Part shown: positions 55,783 through 64,000 of the stretch, in pieces | Position numbering within the stretch: the first letter of the stretch is position 1 | How the letters are laid out: each line of letters opens with the position of its first letter | Assembly (NCBI RefSeq): GCF_003688625.1 | Contig: NZ_RCWY01000003.1 | Location: 372,001 to 436,000 of the forward strand | Source of the DNA: Sphingomonas sp. PP-CE-3A-406 | Lineage (GTDB): Bacteria > Pseudomonadota > Alphaproteobacteria > Sphingomonadales > Sphingomonadaceae | DNA length: 64,000 nt | Direction: 5' to 3' | Made by a program: the position numbers and the translations under genes | Notes under the pieces: generated by a model | Seen by the model: the letters and a program-made list of their open reading frames with translations, nothing else | Databases searched by the model: none | Told to the model about the DNA's origin: nothing

Positions 55783-57000
55783 ATGCGCATCCTAAGCATT
55801 TCCGCCTATTATCCGCCTTATGTGATCGGTGGCGCGGAACTGTGCGCGCACAGTCTGACCTACTGGTTCGCGGCCAATGGCCACGAGGCGGCGGTGTTGA
55901 CCGCGGCGCCGATGGCCGAGCATGAGAGCTGGGCGACGCCGCAGGACGGCTACACGCTGTACCGGGTCGGCACGCCGCATATTTATCCGGTGTTCAAGAC
56001 CAGCCAGGCGCCAAGCTGGAAGAAGCCGATCTGGCATGCGCAGGATCATTACGATCCGCGCAACGAGGCTATGTTCGAGCAGGTCATCGCCGATTTCAAA
56101 CCCGATTTCATCCATATCCACTGGATATCGGGGCTGGGCTATAACGGGTTGAAGGCGATCGGCCGTCACGACATCCCGACCGCGATCACGTTGCACGACC
56201 TTGCCTATACCTGCCTGCGTACGACGATGTTCCGCGGCAGCGACGAGTGCGTCGGCCAGTGTACGAGTTGCCGCGTGAGTTCGAAGGTCAAGATGGGGTT
56301 CCTGCGTGAGATCCCGCGGCTCGGCTTCATTTCGCCGTCGCAGTCCAACCTCGATACGGTGTCGTCGTTCCTGCCGATCGAGGACTATCCGCGCTTCCAC
56401 ATTCTCAACCCCAACCGCTATCCCACCCCGCGCACCACGCACGTGCCGTCGGATACGGTGCGACTGGTGTTCGTCGGACGGCTGGAAAAGACCAAGGGGA
56501 TCAATTTCCTCCTCGAATTGCTCGATCCGCTTGCCGCGCAGTATAAGTTCCATCTCACCGTGCTCGGCAAGGGGCCGGAAGATCAGGCGTTGCGCGCGGC
56601 GTATGGCGATCGTCCATGGCTGACGATGCAGGGCCATGTGCCGCAGCAGAACGTCTCCGATCTGATGGCCGAAAGCGATATGCTGATCGTTCCGTCGCTA
56701 TGGGCCGAAAATTCGCCGGGCGTCGTGTTCCAGGCGCTGGTCAACGCGGTGCCGGTGATGGGCAGCGACAAGGGCGGACTGCCCGAACTGATCGAGCCGG
56801 GTGTCAACGGCATGCTGGTCCCCCCCGGCGACACCGAGCGCTGGCGCGCGGCGATCGTCGATGTGTTGGAGAATCCCGAGCAATTGCTGGTCCTGCGCGA
56901 GCAGGCCGCCAAGCAGACCGACCGGTACGACTATGACGTGCTCGCCAAACAGATGCTCGACGCGTTCGACCAGATCGCGGCCGGCAGCGGAAACCGCTGA
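55783..57000 (+). CDS. Glycosyltransferase family 4 type
   Basis: 405 residues. 'MRILSISAYYPPYVIGGAEL' start, 'FVGRLEKTKGINFLLELLD' and the donor block 'SLWAENSPGVVFQALVNAVP' are typical GT4 elements. It shares with the glycosyltransferase at 53583 a Cys-rich loop ('CVGQCTSCRV'). ATG 55783 is chosen over an upstream TTG at 55768 as it gives the conserved N-terminus. It converges on the GH39-like lipoprotein gene. Confidence 0.92.
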   Translation: MRILSISAYYPPYVIGGAELCAHSLTYWFAANGHEAAVLTAAPMAEHESWATPQDGYTLYRVGTPHIYPVFKTSQAPSWKKPIWHAQDHYDPRNEAMFEQVIADFKPDFIHIHWISGLGYNGLKAIGRHDIPTAITLHDLAYTCLRTTMFRGSDECVGQCTSCRVSSKVKMGFLREIPRLGFISPSQSNLDTVSSFLPIEDYPRFHILNPNRYPTPRTTHVPSDTVRLVFVGRLEKTKGINFLLELLDPLAAQYKFHLTVLGKGPEDQALRAAYGDRPWLTMQGHVPQQNVSDLMAESDMLIVPSLWAENSPGVVFQALVNAVPVMGSDKGGLPELIEPGVNGMLVPPGDTERWRAAIVDVLENPEQLLVLREQAAKQTDRYDYDVLAKQMLDAFDQIAAGSGNR

Positions 57001-57031
57001 CCGGCGCGGGGTTCGCGATTTGTCCGGCAGC

Positions 57032-58492
57032 CTAGAGCAGGCGGGCGTTGACCCCAAGTCGGCTGGCGTTGGGCATGTCGATCACCACCGGCATCTCGCC
57101 GATCGTGAGGGTGCGGTCGGAGGCGGCGGCAGCGGTGGCCTGGCAGAGGGTGCGGGTGGTGTACGCGGCGGTGCCGCCGACCGTGATCCGCCCCTGCCGG
57201 CCGGCCACCGCGCTCCACGCGACGATCGCCAGACCGCGCGAGGTCGTGACGCGGATCACCGTCAGGCCGTTGTCGACGCTCTGCACCGCCATCGCCTTCG
57301 CATCGGCGATCACCGCGCTGGCATCGGCGAACGCGCACTGCGCCGACTTCGCCGCGTAATTGGCGTCGTACAGACCGAAATTATGCTGGATATTGGTCGG
57401 ATCGACGCCCGAATCCTTGGTCTCGTAATACCAGGACCCCGCCACCCAGGGCAGCGCGGCGGTGTGCAGCAGGAACTGCGGCACGTTTGTCGCGATCTTC
57501 GCCGCGCTCACCGCACAGACGTTGGTACCCGCCGGCCAGCCCCATTCGGTGACATACAATGGCAGGTCGCGCCCGCCATTGGCGCCGGCAATCTTCGAAT
57601 GCAGCAGCGTCAGCCGGCCCAGCGCCTCGGACGCGGTGCGATTGGCGGTACTGGCGCAGTGATTGTAGATGTGCGCGGAGACGCCGTCGGCCTGTGCCGC
57701 GGCCCCGCGGGCGAGGACGTCGAGCGTCCATTGCCAGTCGGGATCGTCGCCCGCCGCGCCCACCAAGACCTTCGCAGTCGGTGCGACCTGCTTGATCGCG
57801 CTGGTCGCGCGCGCAGCGAGCGGCGCGTAGTAGAGCGACGCGCGATAGTCCGACGCATCGCCCGGACCGACCATCACCGGCTTGTCGCGGACGACGTTGC
57901 GGTTCCATTCGTTCCAGATCTCGTAGATCGCATCGCGGCCCGCGGTCGCGGCGACCGCGCGCTGCGCATAGGCGGCGAACGCGGTCTGTCCGGCATCGGC
58001 GACCGGCGGCGACGCGCCCGGAATGAACGCGTTGCCGTTGTTCAGGATATACAGTGGTCGTGCGGTGGTCTTGCCGAGGAAGGTCACGAGCGGCTGCGGC
58101 AGGTGCGCGCCGTTGACGTCCCAGTCGGGTGCGAGCGCGTTCCAGTAGAGATCCTCGCGGAACGCCCGGATGCCGCTATCGGTAAACCGCTGCGCGACGC
58201 TGTCGGGATCGTAACCGGCGAGCGCCGCATAGGAGAAGTGCGTGGCCGCGCCGACGATATAGGGCGACGTGCGCACCGGCAGGTCCGATGCGGCGAATAT
58301 GATCGCGGTGGCGCCGGCTTCAGTGGGCAGCGCACTGGCGTCGGCGACGGTCGGCGTGGCGGCCGGCGAGGGCGTCGGCGACGGCACTGCAGCAGGAACG
58401 GTCGTCACGGCTTCTGTCGAGGCGGAACTGCCGTCCCCGCCGCCGCAGGATGCGAGCAAAATGCTGAATAGTGGCAAAAAACGGCGAACCAT
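57032..58492 (-). CDS. GH39-like clan GH-A glycosidase, predicted lipoprotein
   Basis: 486 residues. Start 58492 gives a lipoprotein signal 'MVRRFLPLFSILLASC' with lipobox LASC and has GAGGG about 7 nt upstream; an upstream ATG at 58516 is in frame. A Pro/Thr/Ala-rich linker (about 25-55) leads to the catalytic domain, with 'IYEIWNEWNRN' (acid/base) and 'LPLYVTEWGWPAG' (nucleophile). It is a paralogue of the protein at 49408. Probably membrane-anchored and acting on the exported polymer. Confidence 0.88.
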   Translation of the reverse strand: MVRRFLPLFSILLASCGGGDGSSASTEAVTTVPAAVPSPTPSPAATPTVADASALPTEAGATAIIFAASDLPVRTSPYIVGAATHFSYAALAGYDPDSVAQRFTDSGIRAFREDLYWNALAPDWDVNGAHLPQPLVTFLGKTTARPLYILNNGNAFIPGASPPVADAGQTAFAAYAQRAVAATAGRDAIYEIWNEWNRNVVRDKPVMVGPGDASDYRASLYYAPLAARATSAIKQVAPTAKVLVGAAGDDPDWQWTLDVLARGAAAQADGVSAHIYNHCASTANRTASEALGRLTLLHSKIAGANGGRDLPLYVTEWGWPAGTNVCAVSAAKIATNVPQFLLHTAALPWVAGSWYYETKDSGVDPTNIQHNFGLYDANYAAKSAQCAFADASAVIADAKAMAVQSVDNGLTVIRVTTSRGLAIVAWSAVAGRQGRITVGGTAAYTTRTLCQATAAAASDRTLTIGEMPVVIDMPNASRLGVNARLL

Positions 58493-58715
58493 GACGGACC
58501 CTCGATGAGGACTCATGCTTAATTCGCAGGGTTTTACATGCGGTTAATGAAGGGGACATATAGGAACACTTATGCGGCAGCGCAGCGTGATCGAAGGTGA
58601 GTTCGCCTTTTACATCGGTTAGGAGCGTCTTGACGCCGTGGATACGAGAAGGCACGCAGACTCCATGTTCGGTTGTTATTCCTCACCGGTTCGCCGCTCC
58701 ATGTTGCATTGCAGC

Positions 58716-59939
58716 ATGAATCGCGCGCGAGTCTTCAGCGTCCTTGCCCAGGCAATGGGGGCCGCTGCCTTCGTCGTTCCGCAGGTCGCCGTCGCGCAGT
58801 CCGAGCAGCTGGGGAATCCGTTGCTGCCGATCCCGCTGATCGGCGTAACGACGATCGATCAGCCCGGTCTGAGCGTGACGCCGTCGGGGGAGGTCGCCTA
58901 TGACGACAACATCTTCCGAACCAGCGAAAACCGCGCGGCGCCGGTCGACGACATCATCGTCACGCCCGCCGTGCGCGCGACCTATCAGCGGCAGGTCGGG
59001 CATAACGACCTGCGCGTCGACGGCGATTTCGCCTATAGTTTCTATACCCGGAACACCGATCGCAGCCGTGCGCGCGCGGATATAGAGGGGACCGGTACGA
59101 TCCGAGTCGCCGGCATCTGCCAGATCCAGCCGGATCTGCGATTCGCGCGGCAGCAGGCCGATTACGGCGACATCAACGGCCCGGTCGACAATTTCCAGAC
59201 GTTCTCGACGGTGGCGGTCAAGGCCAGCTGCCCTCGCGCCGTGGGGTTCTTCCCGCTGGCCGAAGTGTCGCGGCGGACCACGCGCAACACGACGCAGTTC
59301 GATTTCGCGGATCAGACGCTGGTCTCCGCGGCGGGCGGAATCGGCTATGCGCGTCCCAGCCTGGGACAGGTGGCACTGTTTTATCGCTATTCGCGCGCAG
59401 ATCGTCCGACGATCGGCGTCGTCAATCGCATCGACGAGGCGGGTGTGACGTTCAATCGCGCGGTCGTGAGCCGGGTCGAGCTGAACGTCGATCTGCATTA
59501 CCTCCAGGCGCGAAGCGAGGGGGCCAACGTGCGCCCCTATCATGGCCCCGGCTGGGACGTGGACCTCGTGTTCCGGCCTATTCCGCGGATCATGTTCAAG
59601 GGTGAGGCGGGTCGGCGCATCGTCAACGATTCGCTGGTGCCGTCCGGGTTCACCGTCCAGTCCGATTACGCGCTGAACACCGAATGGCGGTTTGCCGAGC
59701 GGACGACGCTGCGCGGCGGCGCGATTCTTGGGCGGCGACAGTTCCGCGGCGATCCGCTTGTGATCGCGTCGCCTTTTTCCAGCGATCGTTTTTCCAGCCT
59801 GACTTTGGGGCTGACCCGTGCGATGGGCGAGCGCCTCAATCTGACGTTGGATGGCCAGCGCACGTCGCGGCGTACCAATACGGGGTTAAACGATTATGAT
59901 GCCAACCGCGCCGCGGCCGGCGTATCGTACAGGTTCTGA
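58716..59939 (+). CDS. Outer-membrane beta-barrel protein of the EPS export operon
   Basis: 407 residues from this start. A cleavable signal ('VLAQAMGAAAFVVPQVAVAQ') is followed by alternating hydrophobic/polar strands and a C-terminal 'AAAGVSYRF' ending in Phe, the outer-membrane assembly signal. Its place directly before the Wza-like gene suggests an outer-membrane role in polymer export. The start is uncertain: in-frame ATGs at 58665 and 58701 and a GTG at 58638 are alternatives. Confidence 0.75.
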   Translation: MNRARVFSVLAQAMGAAAFVVPQVAVAQSEQLGNPLLPIPLIGVTTIDQPGLSVTPSGEVAYDDNIFRTSENRAAPVDDIIVTPAVRATYQRQVGHNDLRVDGDFAYSFYTRNTDRSRARADIEGTGTIRVAGICQIQPDLRFARQQADYGDINGPVDNFQTFSTVAVKASCPRAVGFFPLAEVSRRTTRNTTQFDFADQTLVSAAGGIGYARPSLGQVALFYRYSRADRPTIGVVNRIDEAGVTFNRAVVSRVELNVDLHYLQARSEGANVRPYHGPGWDVDLVFRPIPRIMFKGEAGRRIVNDSLVPSGFTVQSDYALNTEWRFAERTTLRGGAILGRRQFRGDPLVIASPFSSDRFSSLTLGLTRAMGERLNLTLDGQRTSRRTNTGLNDYDANRAAAGVSYRF

Positions 59940-59943
59940 CACA

Positions 59944-60801
59944 ATGACGAGGCACATCATGACAGTTAGCTGGCACTTCGTACGCCTGGCTGGCGCAGTG
60001 GCGTTGTCCGCGGTGCCGCTCGTGCAGGCGCAGGCGCAGGTCGCCAATGCACCCGTTGGTCAGACAGGCGTCGGCCAGACAGGCGTGGGTCAGGGACCCG
60101 TCACGCCGGCAAGCTCGTACGTGCTCGGGCCCAACGACGAGATTTCGGTCACCGTGTTCGGGCAAGATTCGATGTCGTCGAAGACCCGGATCCGCGCCGA
60201 CGGCACGATCACCGCGCCGTTCCTCGGCGTTGTCCAGGCGGCGGGCAAGACGACCGCGCAGCTCGGCACCGAATTGTCGCAGGCGTATGTCCGCGGTGGC
60301 TATCTGAGCAAGCCCTCGATCAACGTCGAGATCACCGCCTATGCCAGCAAGACCGCGACCGTGCTGGGTGCGGTGCCCAATTCGGGTCTCTATCCGATCG
60401 ATCGTCCCTATACCGTCTCGGCGATGGTCGCGCGCGCGGGCGGGCCGCGGATCGACGGCGCCAACGCCGTGATCCTGACCCCGGTCGGTGGCCAGCCGGT
60501 CCGCATCTCGCTCGCCGATCTGGTAGGCGGCGCGTCGCGCATGGTCCAGCCGGGCGATACGCTGTTCGTGCCGACCGCCGAATCGGTCTATGTCTACGGC
60601 GAAGTCAACAAGGGCGGCGCCTATCCGATCCAGCCCGGCATGACCTTCCGCCAGGCGCTGGCGCTCGCCGGCGGGCCGACGCTGGCCGGTTCGGTCAAGC
60701 GGATCGAAGTGCGGCGCGGCGGTCAGAAGATCGACAAGCCCGATCTCGACATGGTGGTCCAGCCCGAAGACGTGCTGGTCATCAAGGAAAAGTGGTTCTG
60801 A
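59944..60801 (+). CDS. Wza/GelD-like polysaccharide export protein
   Basis: 285 residues. Signal peptide with 'VPLVQAQAQ', then the Poly_export domain 'YVLGPNDEISVTVFGQDSMS' and SLBB-type domains ('ATVLGAVPNSGLYPIDRPYT', 'VYVYGEVNKGGAYPIQPGMT'). The lipobox Cys of E. coli Wza is absent. The family forms the periplasmic/outer-membrane channel for capsule or EPS. It starts 4 bp after the beta-barrel gene. Confidence 0.92.
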   Translation: MTRHIMTVSWHFVRLAGAVALSAVPLVQAQAQVANAPVGQTGVGQTGVGQGPVTPASSYVLGPNDEISVTVFGQDSMSSKTRIRADGTITAPFLGVVQAAGKTTAQLGTELSQAYVRGGYLSKPSINVEITAYASKTATVLGAVPNSGLYPIDRPYTVSAMVARAGGPRIDGANAVILTPVGGQPVRISLADLVGGASRMVQPGDTLFVPTAESVYVYGEVNKGGAYPIQPGMTFRQALALAGGPTLAGSVKRIEVRRGGQKIDKPDLDMVVQPEDVLVIKEKWF

Positions 60802-60844
60802 TCGTGATGATCCCGTTCCTGATCGAAACGCGGGGGAGCCACGC

Positions 60845-62239
60845 GTGAGCTTCTTCGCACGCCTCCGTGACTGGCTGTCCGGTCTGCTCGATCCCGAGCC
60901 TCCGATGTCGAGCCTGCCCGACCTGCGTATCGCGGTCGGCACGCCCGTTCAGGAAGCCTCTGCAACGGTGCGTCCAGGTGCGCGTCCGGGGTCGGCGACG
61001 CAACCGATTCCCGGTGCGGTATCGCAACCAGCGCGCGCGAACGCGGGCATCATGGCGATCAGCTCGCAGCGGACTCGTATCCATGCGGCGTTCGATGCCG
61101 GGATGCCGGTCGAGCACCGCGCCGGTCTGGCCGGGCGCGCGCGCGAGCTCGACCGGCTCGTCGAGGCGGTCCTCGAGCATGGCAAGCACGGCATCGTGTT
61201 CGGCGCACGCGGGTCGGGCAAGACGTCGCTGTCGCGCGTGTTCGGCGATCTGGCGGACGAGGCCGGGGCGACGGTCCTGTACAACCTGGCCGGTGGCGAC
61301 ATCGATTTCTCCGAGCTGTGCCGTCCGTACCTCGTCGAGCTGATGTCGATCCCCGGCGAGGGCGTGCGGCGGATCGATATCCAGCCGCTGCTCAACGCGC
61401 CGTTCGACGCGCGACAGGTGGCCAGCATCCTTGCGGAAAAGGTTCGCCGGCCGACGATCCTCGTGCTCGACGAGTTCGACCGGATCGAGAACCTGGCGAC
61501 CAAGACCGAGATGGCGACGCTGATGAAGCTGCTGTCCGACATGCGCTCGCCGGTGCGGATCGTCGCGGTCGGCATCGCCGCCAATCTCGAGGACCTGATC
61601 GAGGGGCATCCGTCGCTCCGCCGGCATATCGTGTCGGTGCCGATCGGCGGGATCGAGACCGAGCAGCTCAAGGCGCTGCTGCTGCGCTGCTGCGAGACCG
61701 CGGGCATGACGATCGACGACGCTGCCGCCACCAGGATCTCGCGGTCCGCGGTTGGGTCGCCCTATCATCTGCGGTTGTTCGGATCGAATTGCGCGATAGC
61801 GGCAAGCCGCGCAGGTCAGGATCATATCGACGACGCGGTGGTCCAGCAGGGTCTGGTCGACGCCTATGCCGAGTGGAGTGCGCTGAGCCCGCGCGCCGCC
61901 GCGGTGGTCGCCGATATCCAGCGCCTGCCGAAGCAGATCGCGACGGCGGCCGCGGTCATCTGCCTCGCGGCGGCGATGCGGACCCGGATCGAACGCACCG
62001 AGGTGGTCCTGGTGCTCGACGAAGACGGCCATGACGATGCGACGATCGCAGCGGCGTTCGCCGCGTTGAGCCCGATCCTGCATGCCAGCGCGATCGAAGG
62101 CAGCTATTATTTCGACGATACGCTGGCGCCGCAATTCTATCTGCTTGTGTATAATCGCAGGATCGATCCGACCCGGATCAAGACCCCCGGGCTCGACGAT
62201 CTGCGAACTGTTCTGGAACGGGGAGTGCGTGATCTGTGA
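60845..62239 (+). CDS. AAA+ type ATPase in the EPS export operon
   Basis: 464 residues, GTG start with GGGGGAG upstream. Walker A 'VFGARGSGKTSLSRVF' (about 119-134) and Walker B 'ILVLDEFDRIEN' (about 206-217) mark an AAA+ ATPase resembling the Orc/Cdc6-MoxR-like or STAND group, followed by a winged-helix-like C-terminus. No membrane span is seen. Such ATPases are not part of the standard Wzx/Wzy pathway, yet this gene is coupled by GTGA overlap to the Wzz-like gene, so it is probably a working part of this export operon. Confidence 0.8.
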   Translation: MSFFARLRDWLSGLLDPEPPMSSLPDLRIAVGTPVQEASATVRPGARPGSATQPIPGAVSQPARANAGIMAISSQRTRIHAAFDAGMPVEHRAGLAGRARELDRLVEAVLEHGKHGIVFGARGSGKTSLSRVFGDLADEAGATVLYNLAGGDIDFSELCRPYLVELMSIPGEGVRRIDIQPLLNAPFDARQVASILAEKVRRPTILVLDEFDRIENLATKTEMATLMKLLSDMRSPVRIVAVGIAANLEDLIEGHPSLRRHIVSVPIGGIETEQLKALLLRCCETAGMTIDDAAATRISRSAVGSPYHLRLFGSNCAIAASRAGQDHIDDAVVQQGLVDAYAEWSALSPRAAAVVADIQRLPKQIATAAAVICLAAAMRTRIERTEVVLVLDEDGHDDATIAAAFAALSPILHASAIEGSYYFDDTLAPQFYLLVYNRRIDPTRIKTPGLDDLRTVLERGVRDL

Positions 62240-63603
62240 TCGGTTTCACTGACTTGGTAAGCGCGATCCGGTATAGGCTCCGGCTTGTCCTGATCGTGGG
62301 CGGCCTGGTGTTTCTCGCCATCGCCGTGCTCGGCTTCACGCGTCCCCGCGCCTACACCGCGTCGTCGTCGGTGCTGGTCGATCTGACCCAGCGCGATCCG
62401 GTCAGCGCCAACAGCGTGACGGGTTCCGACAATAGTTCGGTGCTCGAATCGGTGATCGGCACGCAGGAGGACATCATCCGCAGCGATGCCGTGCTCGGCG
62501 AGGTCATTCGCCGCAGCCCGCAGTTCCAGAGCGCGAAGCTGGGCGATACGCCGGCAGAGCGGACCCAGAACGGCCTTGTCATGCTGCGCCGCGATCTCGC
62601 GATCAGCAACGAGAAGGGCAGCAACGTGATCCGGCTCAGCCTGACCGCGAACACGCCCGAGCAGGCGGCCAAGACGCTGAACCTGATCGTCGACACGTTC
62701 CTGACCAAGCAGGTGACGCTGCGCAGCGGCAGCGCGCAGGGTAACGCCAAATGGTACGACGCGCGGACTCGCGACGTCCGTGACCGGCTCGAAGCGGCGC
62801 AGTCGCGCTTGTCCAACTTCCAGCGTCAGCACGGCATCGTCGGCATGAACCGGATGGACGTCGAGGCCGACCGCGTCCGCAACCTGTCGACCGAGCTGGT
62901 CTCCGCACAGGCCGCCGCGGCGGTCGCGCAGTCCAAATCGGGGTCGACCGCGCAGCCCGAGGTCGCGCAGTCGACGATCGTCCAGGACCTTCAGCGCGAG
63001 AGCGGTATGCAGGCGGGCAAGGTCGCCGAACTGTCGAAGACGCTTGGTCCGAATCACCCCGACATGCTGGCCGCCAACGCGCAGCTGGCGGCGCTGCGCA
63101 GCCAGCTCGAATCGGCGCGATCGATCCAGGCGCAGGCGTTGACCGCCTCGAGCTCGGCAGCGGGCCGGCGCGAGTCGCAGATCCGTGCCGATCTGGCGGC
63201 ACAGCAGACGCGCATGCTCGCGCTGTCGGGTGTGCAGGACCAGCTGAACGTGCTGCAGCGCGACGTCGATGCGGCGCGGGCGACCTACGACACGGTGCGC
63301 CAGCGCTACAACGAGGCGACGCTGCAATCCGAGGTGTCGCAGGCCAATGCGAGCCGTCTCGATCGCGCAGTGGCGCCGACGCTGCCGTCCAAGCCGAACC
63401 TGATCCTGTGGGTGATCGCGGCGATCGTGCTGGGTGCGGGTGCCGGGCTCGCCTCGGCGATCGGGCAGGAAATGCTCACGCCGCGGCTGCGGACCCCGTC
63501 GGGGACCGCGCGTGCGCTCGATCTCGACGTGATCGCCGACATGACCGACATCGAAAGCGGGACAACGGGCTGGCGAGCCCCGCGCAAGGAGGCAATAGCG
63601 TGA
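62236..63603 (+). CDS. Wzz/GumC-like polysaccharide co-polymerase
   Basis: 455 residues. Two membrane spans: near the N-terminus ('LVLIVGGLVFLAIAVLGF', about 18-35) and near the C-terminus ('LILWVIAAIVLGAGAGLASA', about 390-410), with a Wzz domain and a long coiled coil between them, containing 'LGPNHPDMLAANAQL' typical of the GumC/ExoP group. It controls chain length and links polymerase to the outer-membrane channel. Start and stop both overlap neighbours by GTGA. Confidence 0.93.
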   Translation: MIGFTDLVSAIRYRLRLVLIVGGLVFLAIAVLGFTRPRAYTASSSVLVDLTQRDPVSANSVTGSDNSSVLESVIGTQEDIIRSDAVLGEVIRRSPQFQSAKLGDTPAERTQNGLVMLRRDLAISNEKGSNVIRLSLTANTPEQAAKTLNLIVDTFLTKQVTLRSGSAQGNAKWYDARTRDVRDRLEAAQSRLSNFQRQHGIVGMNRMDVEADRVRNLSTELVSAQAAAAVAQSKSGSTAQPEVAQSTIVQDLQRESGMQAGKVAELSKTLGPNHPDMLAANAQLAALRSQLESARSIQAQALTASSSAAGRRESQIRADLAAQQTRMLALSGVQDQLNVLQRDVDAARATYDTVRQRYNEATLQSEVSQANASRLDRAVAPTLPSKPNLILWVIAAIVLGAGAGLASAIGQEMLTPRLRTPSGTARALDLDVIADMTDIESGTTGWRAPRKEAIA

Positions 63604-64000
63604 GGCTTCGTTCGACCACTGGTCCCGCATCGTTTCGTTCCGACGGCGACGATACCGGATCGTCCCATGTCGCCCCCGGCAGCGTCGATCCGCTGGTCGT
63701 CGCGGCCTATGCGGCCGACACGCCCTATGTGGTGGCGGCGCGCGCGATCCGCAGCTCGATCCTGCAGAGCTACGGCGAGACCGATCGCCGGTCGCGCGCG
63801 TGTGCGCTGATCGGCGTCGATTGCGACGAGGCGCTCGCCGTGCTGGCCGCCAATATCGGCGTGGTGATGGCGCAGGCCGGATCGCACACGCTGATCGTCG
63901 ACACCAATCGTGCGCATCCGCGGATCGCGAGCCTGTTCCAGCTGGCCGATCATGCCGATCACCAGGGCACCGCGATCCCGGGCCTGCTGGTGCAGGGGAC
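63600..64000 (+). CDS. BY-kinase/CpsD-like protein with degenerate P-loop (partial, runs off the window)
   Basis: At least 133 residues; it continues past the window. GTG start overlaps the Wzz-like stop. 'VVAARAIRSSILQSY' is the conserved segment before the P-loop of bacterial tyrosine kinases that pair with Wzz, and 'HTLIVDTNRAHPRIASLF' matches their Walker A' block ('LLVDADLRxPRLHRLF'). Between them the Walker A, normally GEGKT/S, reads 'GVDCDEALAVLAANI', with no Gly-Lys-Thr/Ser. It is therefore probably a pseudokinase or partner-type regulator. Compare SpsE/GelE of sphingan loci. Confidence 0.8.
   Translation, partial: MRLRSTTGPASFRSDGDDTGSSHVAPGSVDPLVVAAYAADTPYVVAARAIRSSILQSYGETDRRSRACALIGVDCDEALAVLAANIGVVMAQAGSHTLIVDTNRAHPRIASLFQLADHADHQGTAIPGLLVQG

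Noticed and set aside
56801..58471. 556-codon plus-strand frame opposite the GH39-like lipoprotein
   Set aside because: Antisense shadow; low-complexity translation overlapping a glycosyltransferase end and the lipoprotein.
60782..63630. Long minus-strand frames opposite the AAA+ ATPase and Wzz-like genes
   Set aside because: Shadows of strongly supported, overlapping plus-strand genes.

Overview
The window looks like chromosomal DNA of an alphaproteobacterium, most likely a sphingomonad. This is inferred from high-GC codon use (GC- and CG-rich third positions), an efp-suhB pair, and a large exopolysaccharide (EPS) locus that joins Wzx/Wzy-type export genes to an AtrB/AtrD-like type I secretion pair, as in sphingan loci. 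No rRNA, tRNA or CRISPR array was seen.

Left part (1-7.2 kb): a decayed island with two tyrosine-integrase remnants (about 886-1392 and 4705-5068) flanks one AT-richer gene for an AlbA_2/Schlafen-like plus STAND-type NTPase protein, a plausible anti-phage gene. Core genes efp and suhB follow, separated by a pair of inverted REP-like palindromes.

Middle part (7.2-29 kb): an accessory region between suhB and ugd. First comes a compact four-gene operon (SNF2-like helicase with a PLD-like N-terminus, DUF4391 protein, beta-class N6-adenine methyltransferase, type III Res-like helicase-nuclease), best read as an expanded type III restriction-modification system. After a non-coding stretch with six perfect 10-bp tandem repeats comes a Tn7-like transposon core: a small Ner/Nlp-type regulator, TnsA, TniA (DDE transposase), TniB (ATPase), TniQ and a serine resolvase with a recognisable res site. 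Next is a probable cargo module: a divergent HTH gene, a large serine recombinase and two translationally coupled ParB/RepB-like genes. Clusters of TGTCAA/TTGACA motifs near 17.25 kb and 28.9-29.04 kb may be the transposon ends.

Right part (30-64 kb): an EPS biosynthesis and export region. ugd makes UDP-glucuronate. A 1707-residue secreted protein combines a clan GH-A glycosidase-like head, about six YD-like repeats and an RTX-like tail; it sits next to an HlyB/HlyD-type exporter pair. Then come acyltransferases, a Wzy-like polymerase, a Wzx-like flippase, four glycosyltransferases, two hexapeptide acetyltransferases, a PilZ (c-di-GMP) membrane protein, the undecaprenyl-phosphate hexose-1-phosphate transferase that starts the repeat unit, and two secreted GH39-like glycosidases. 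The window closes with an export operon: outer-membrane beta-barrel, Wza-like export protein, AAA+ ATPase, Wzz/GumC-like co-polymerase and the start of a BY-kinase-like protein whose P-loop is degenerate. Together these genes would supply precursors, build lipid-linked repeat units, flip, polymerise and export them, and decorate or trim the polymer.
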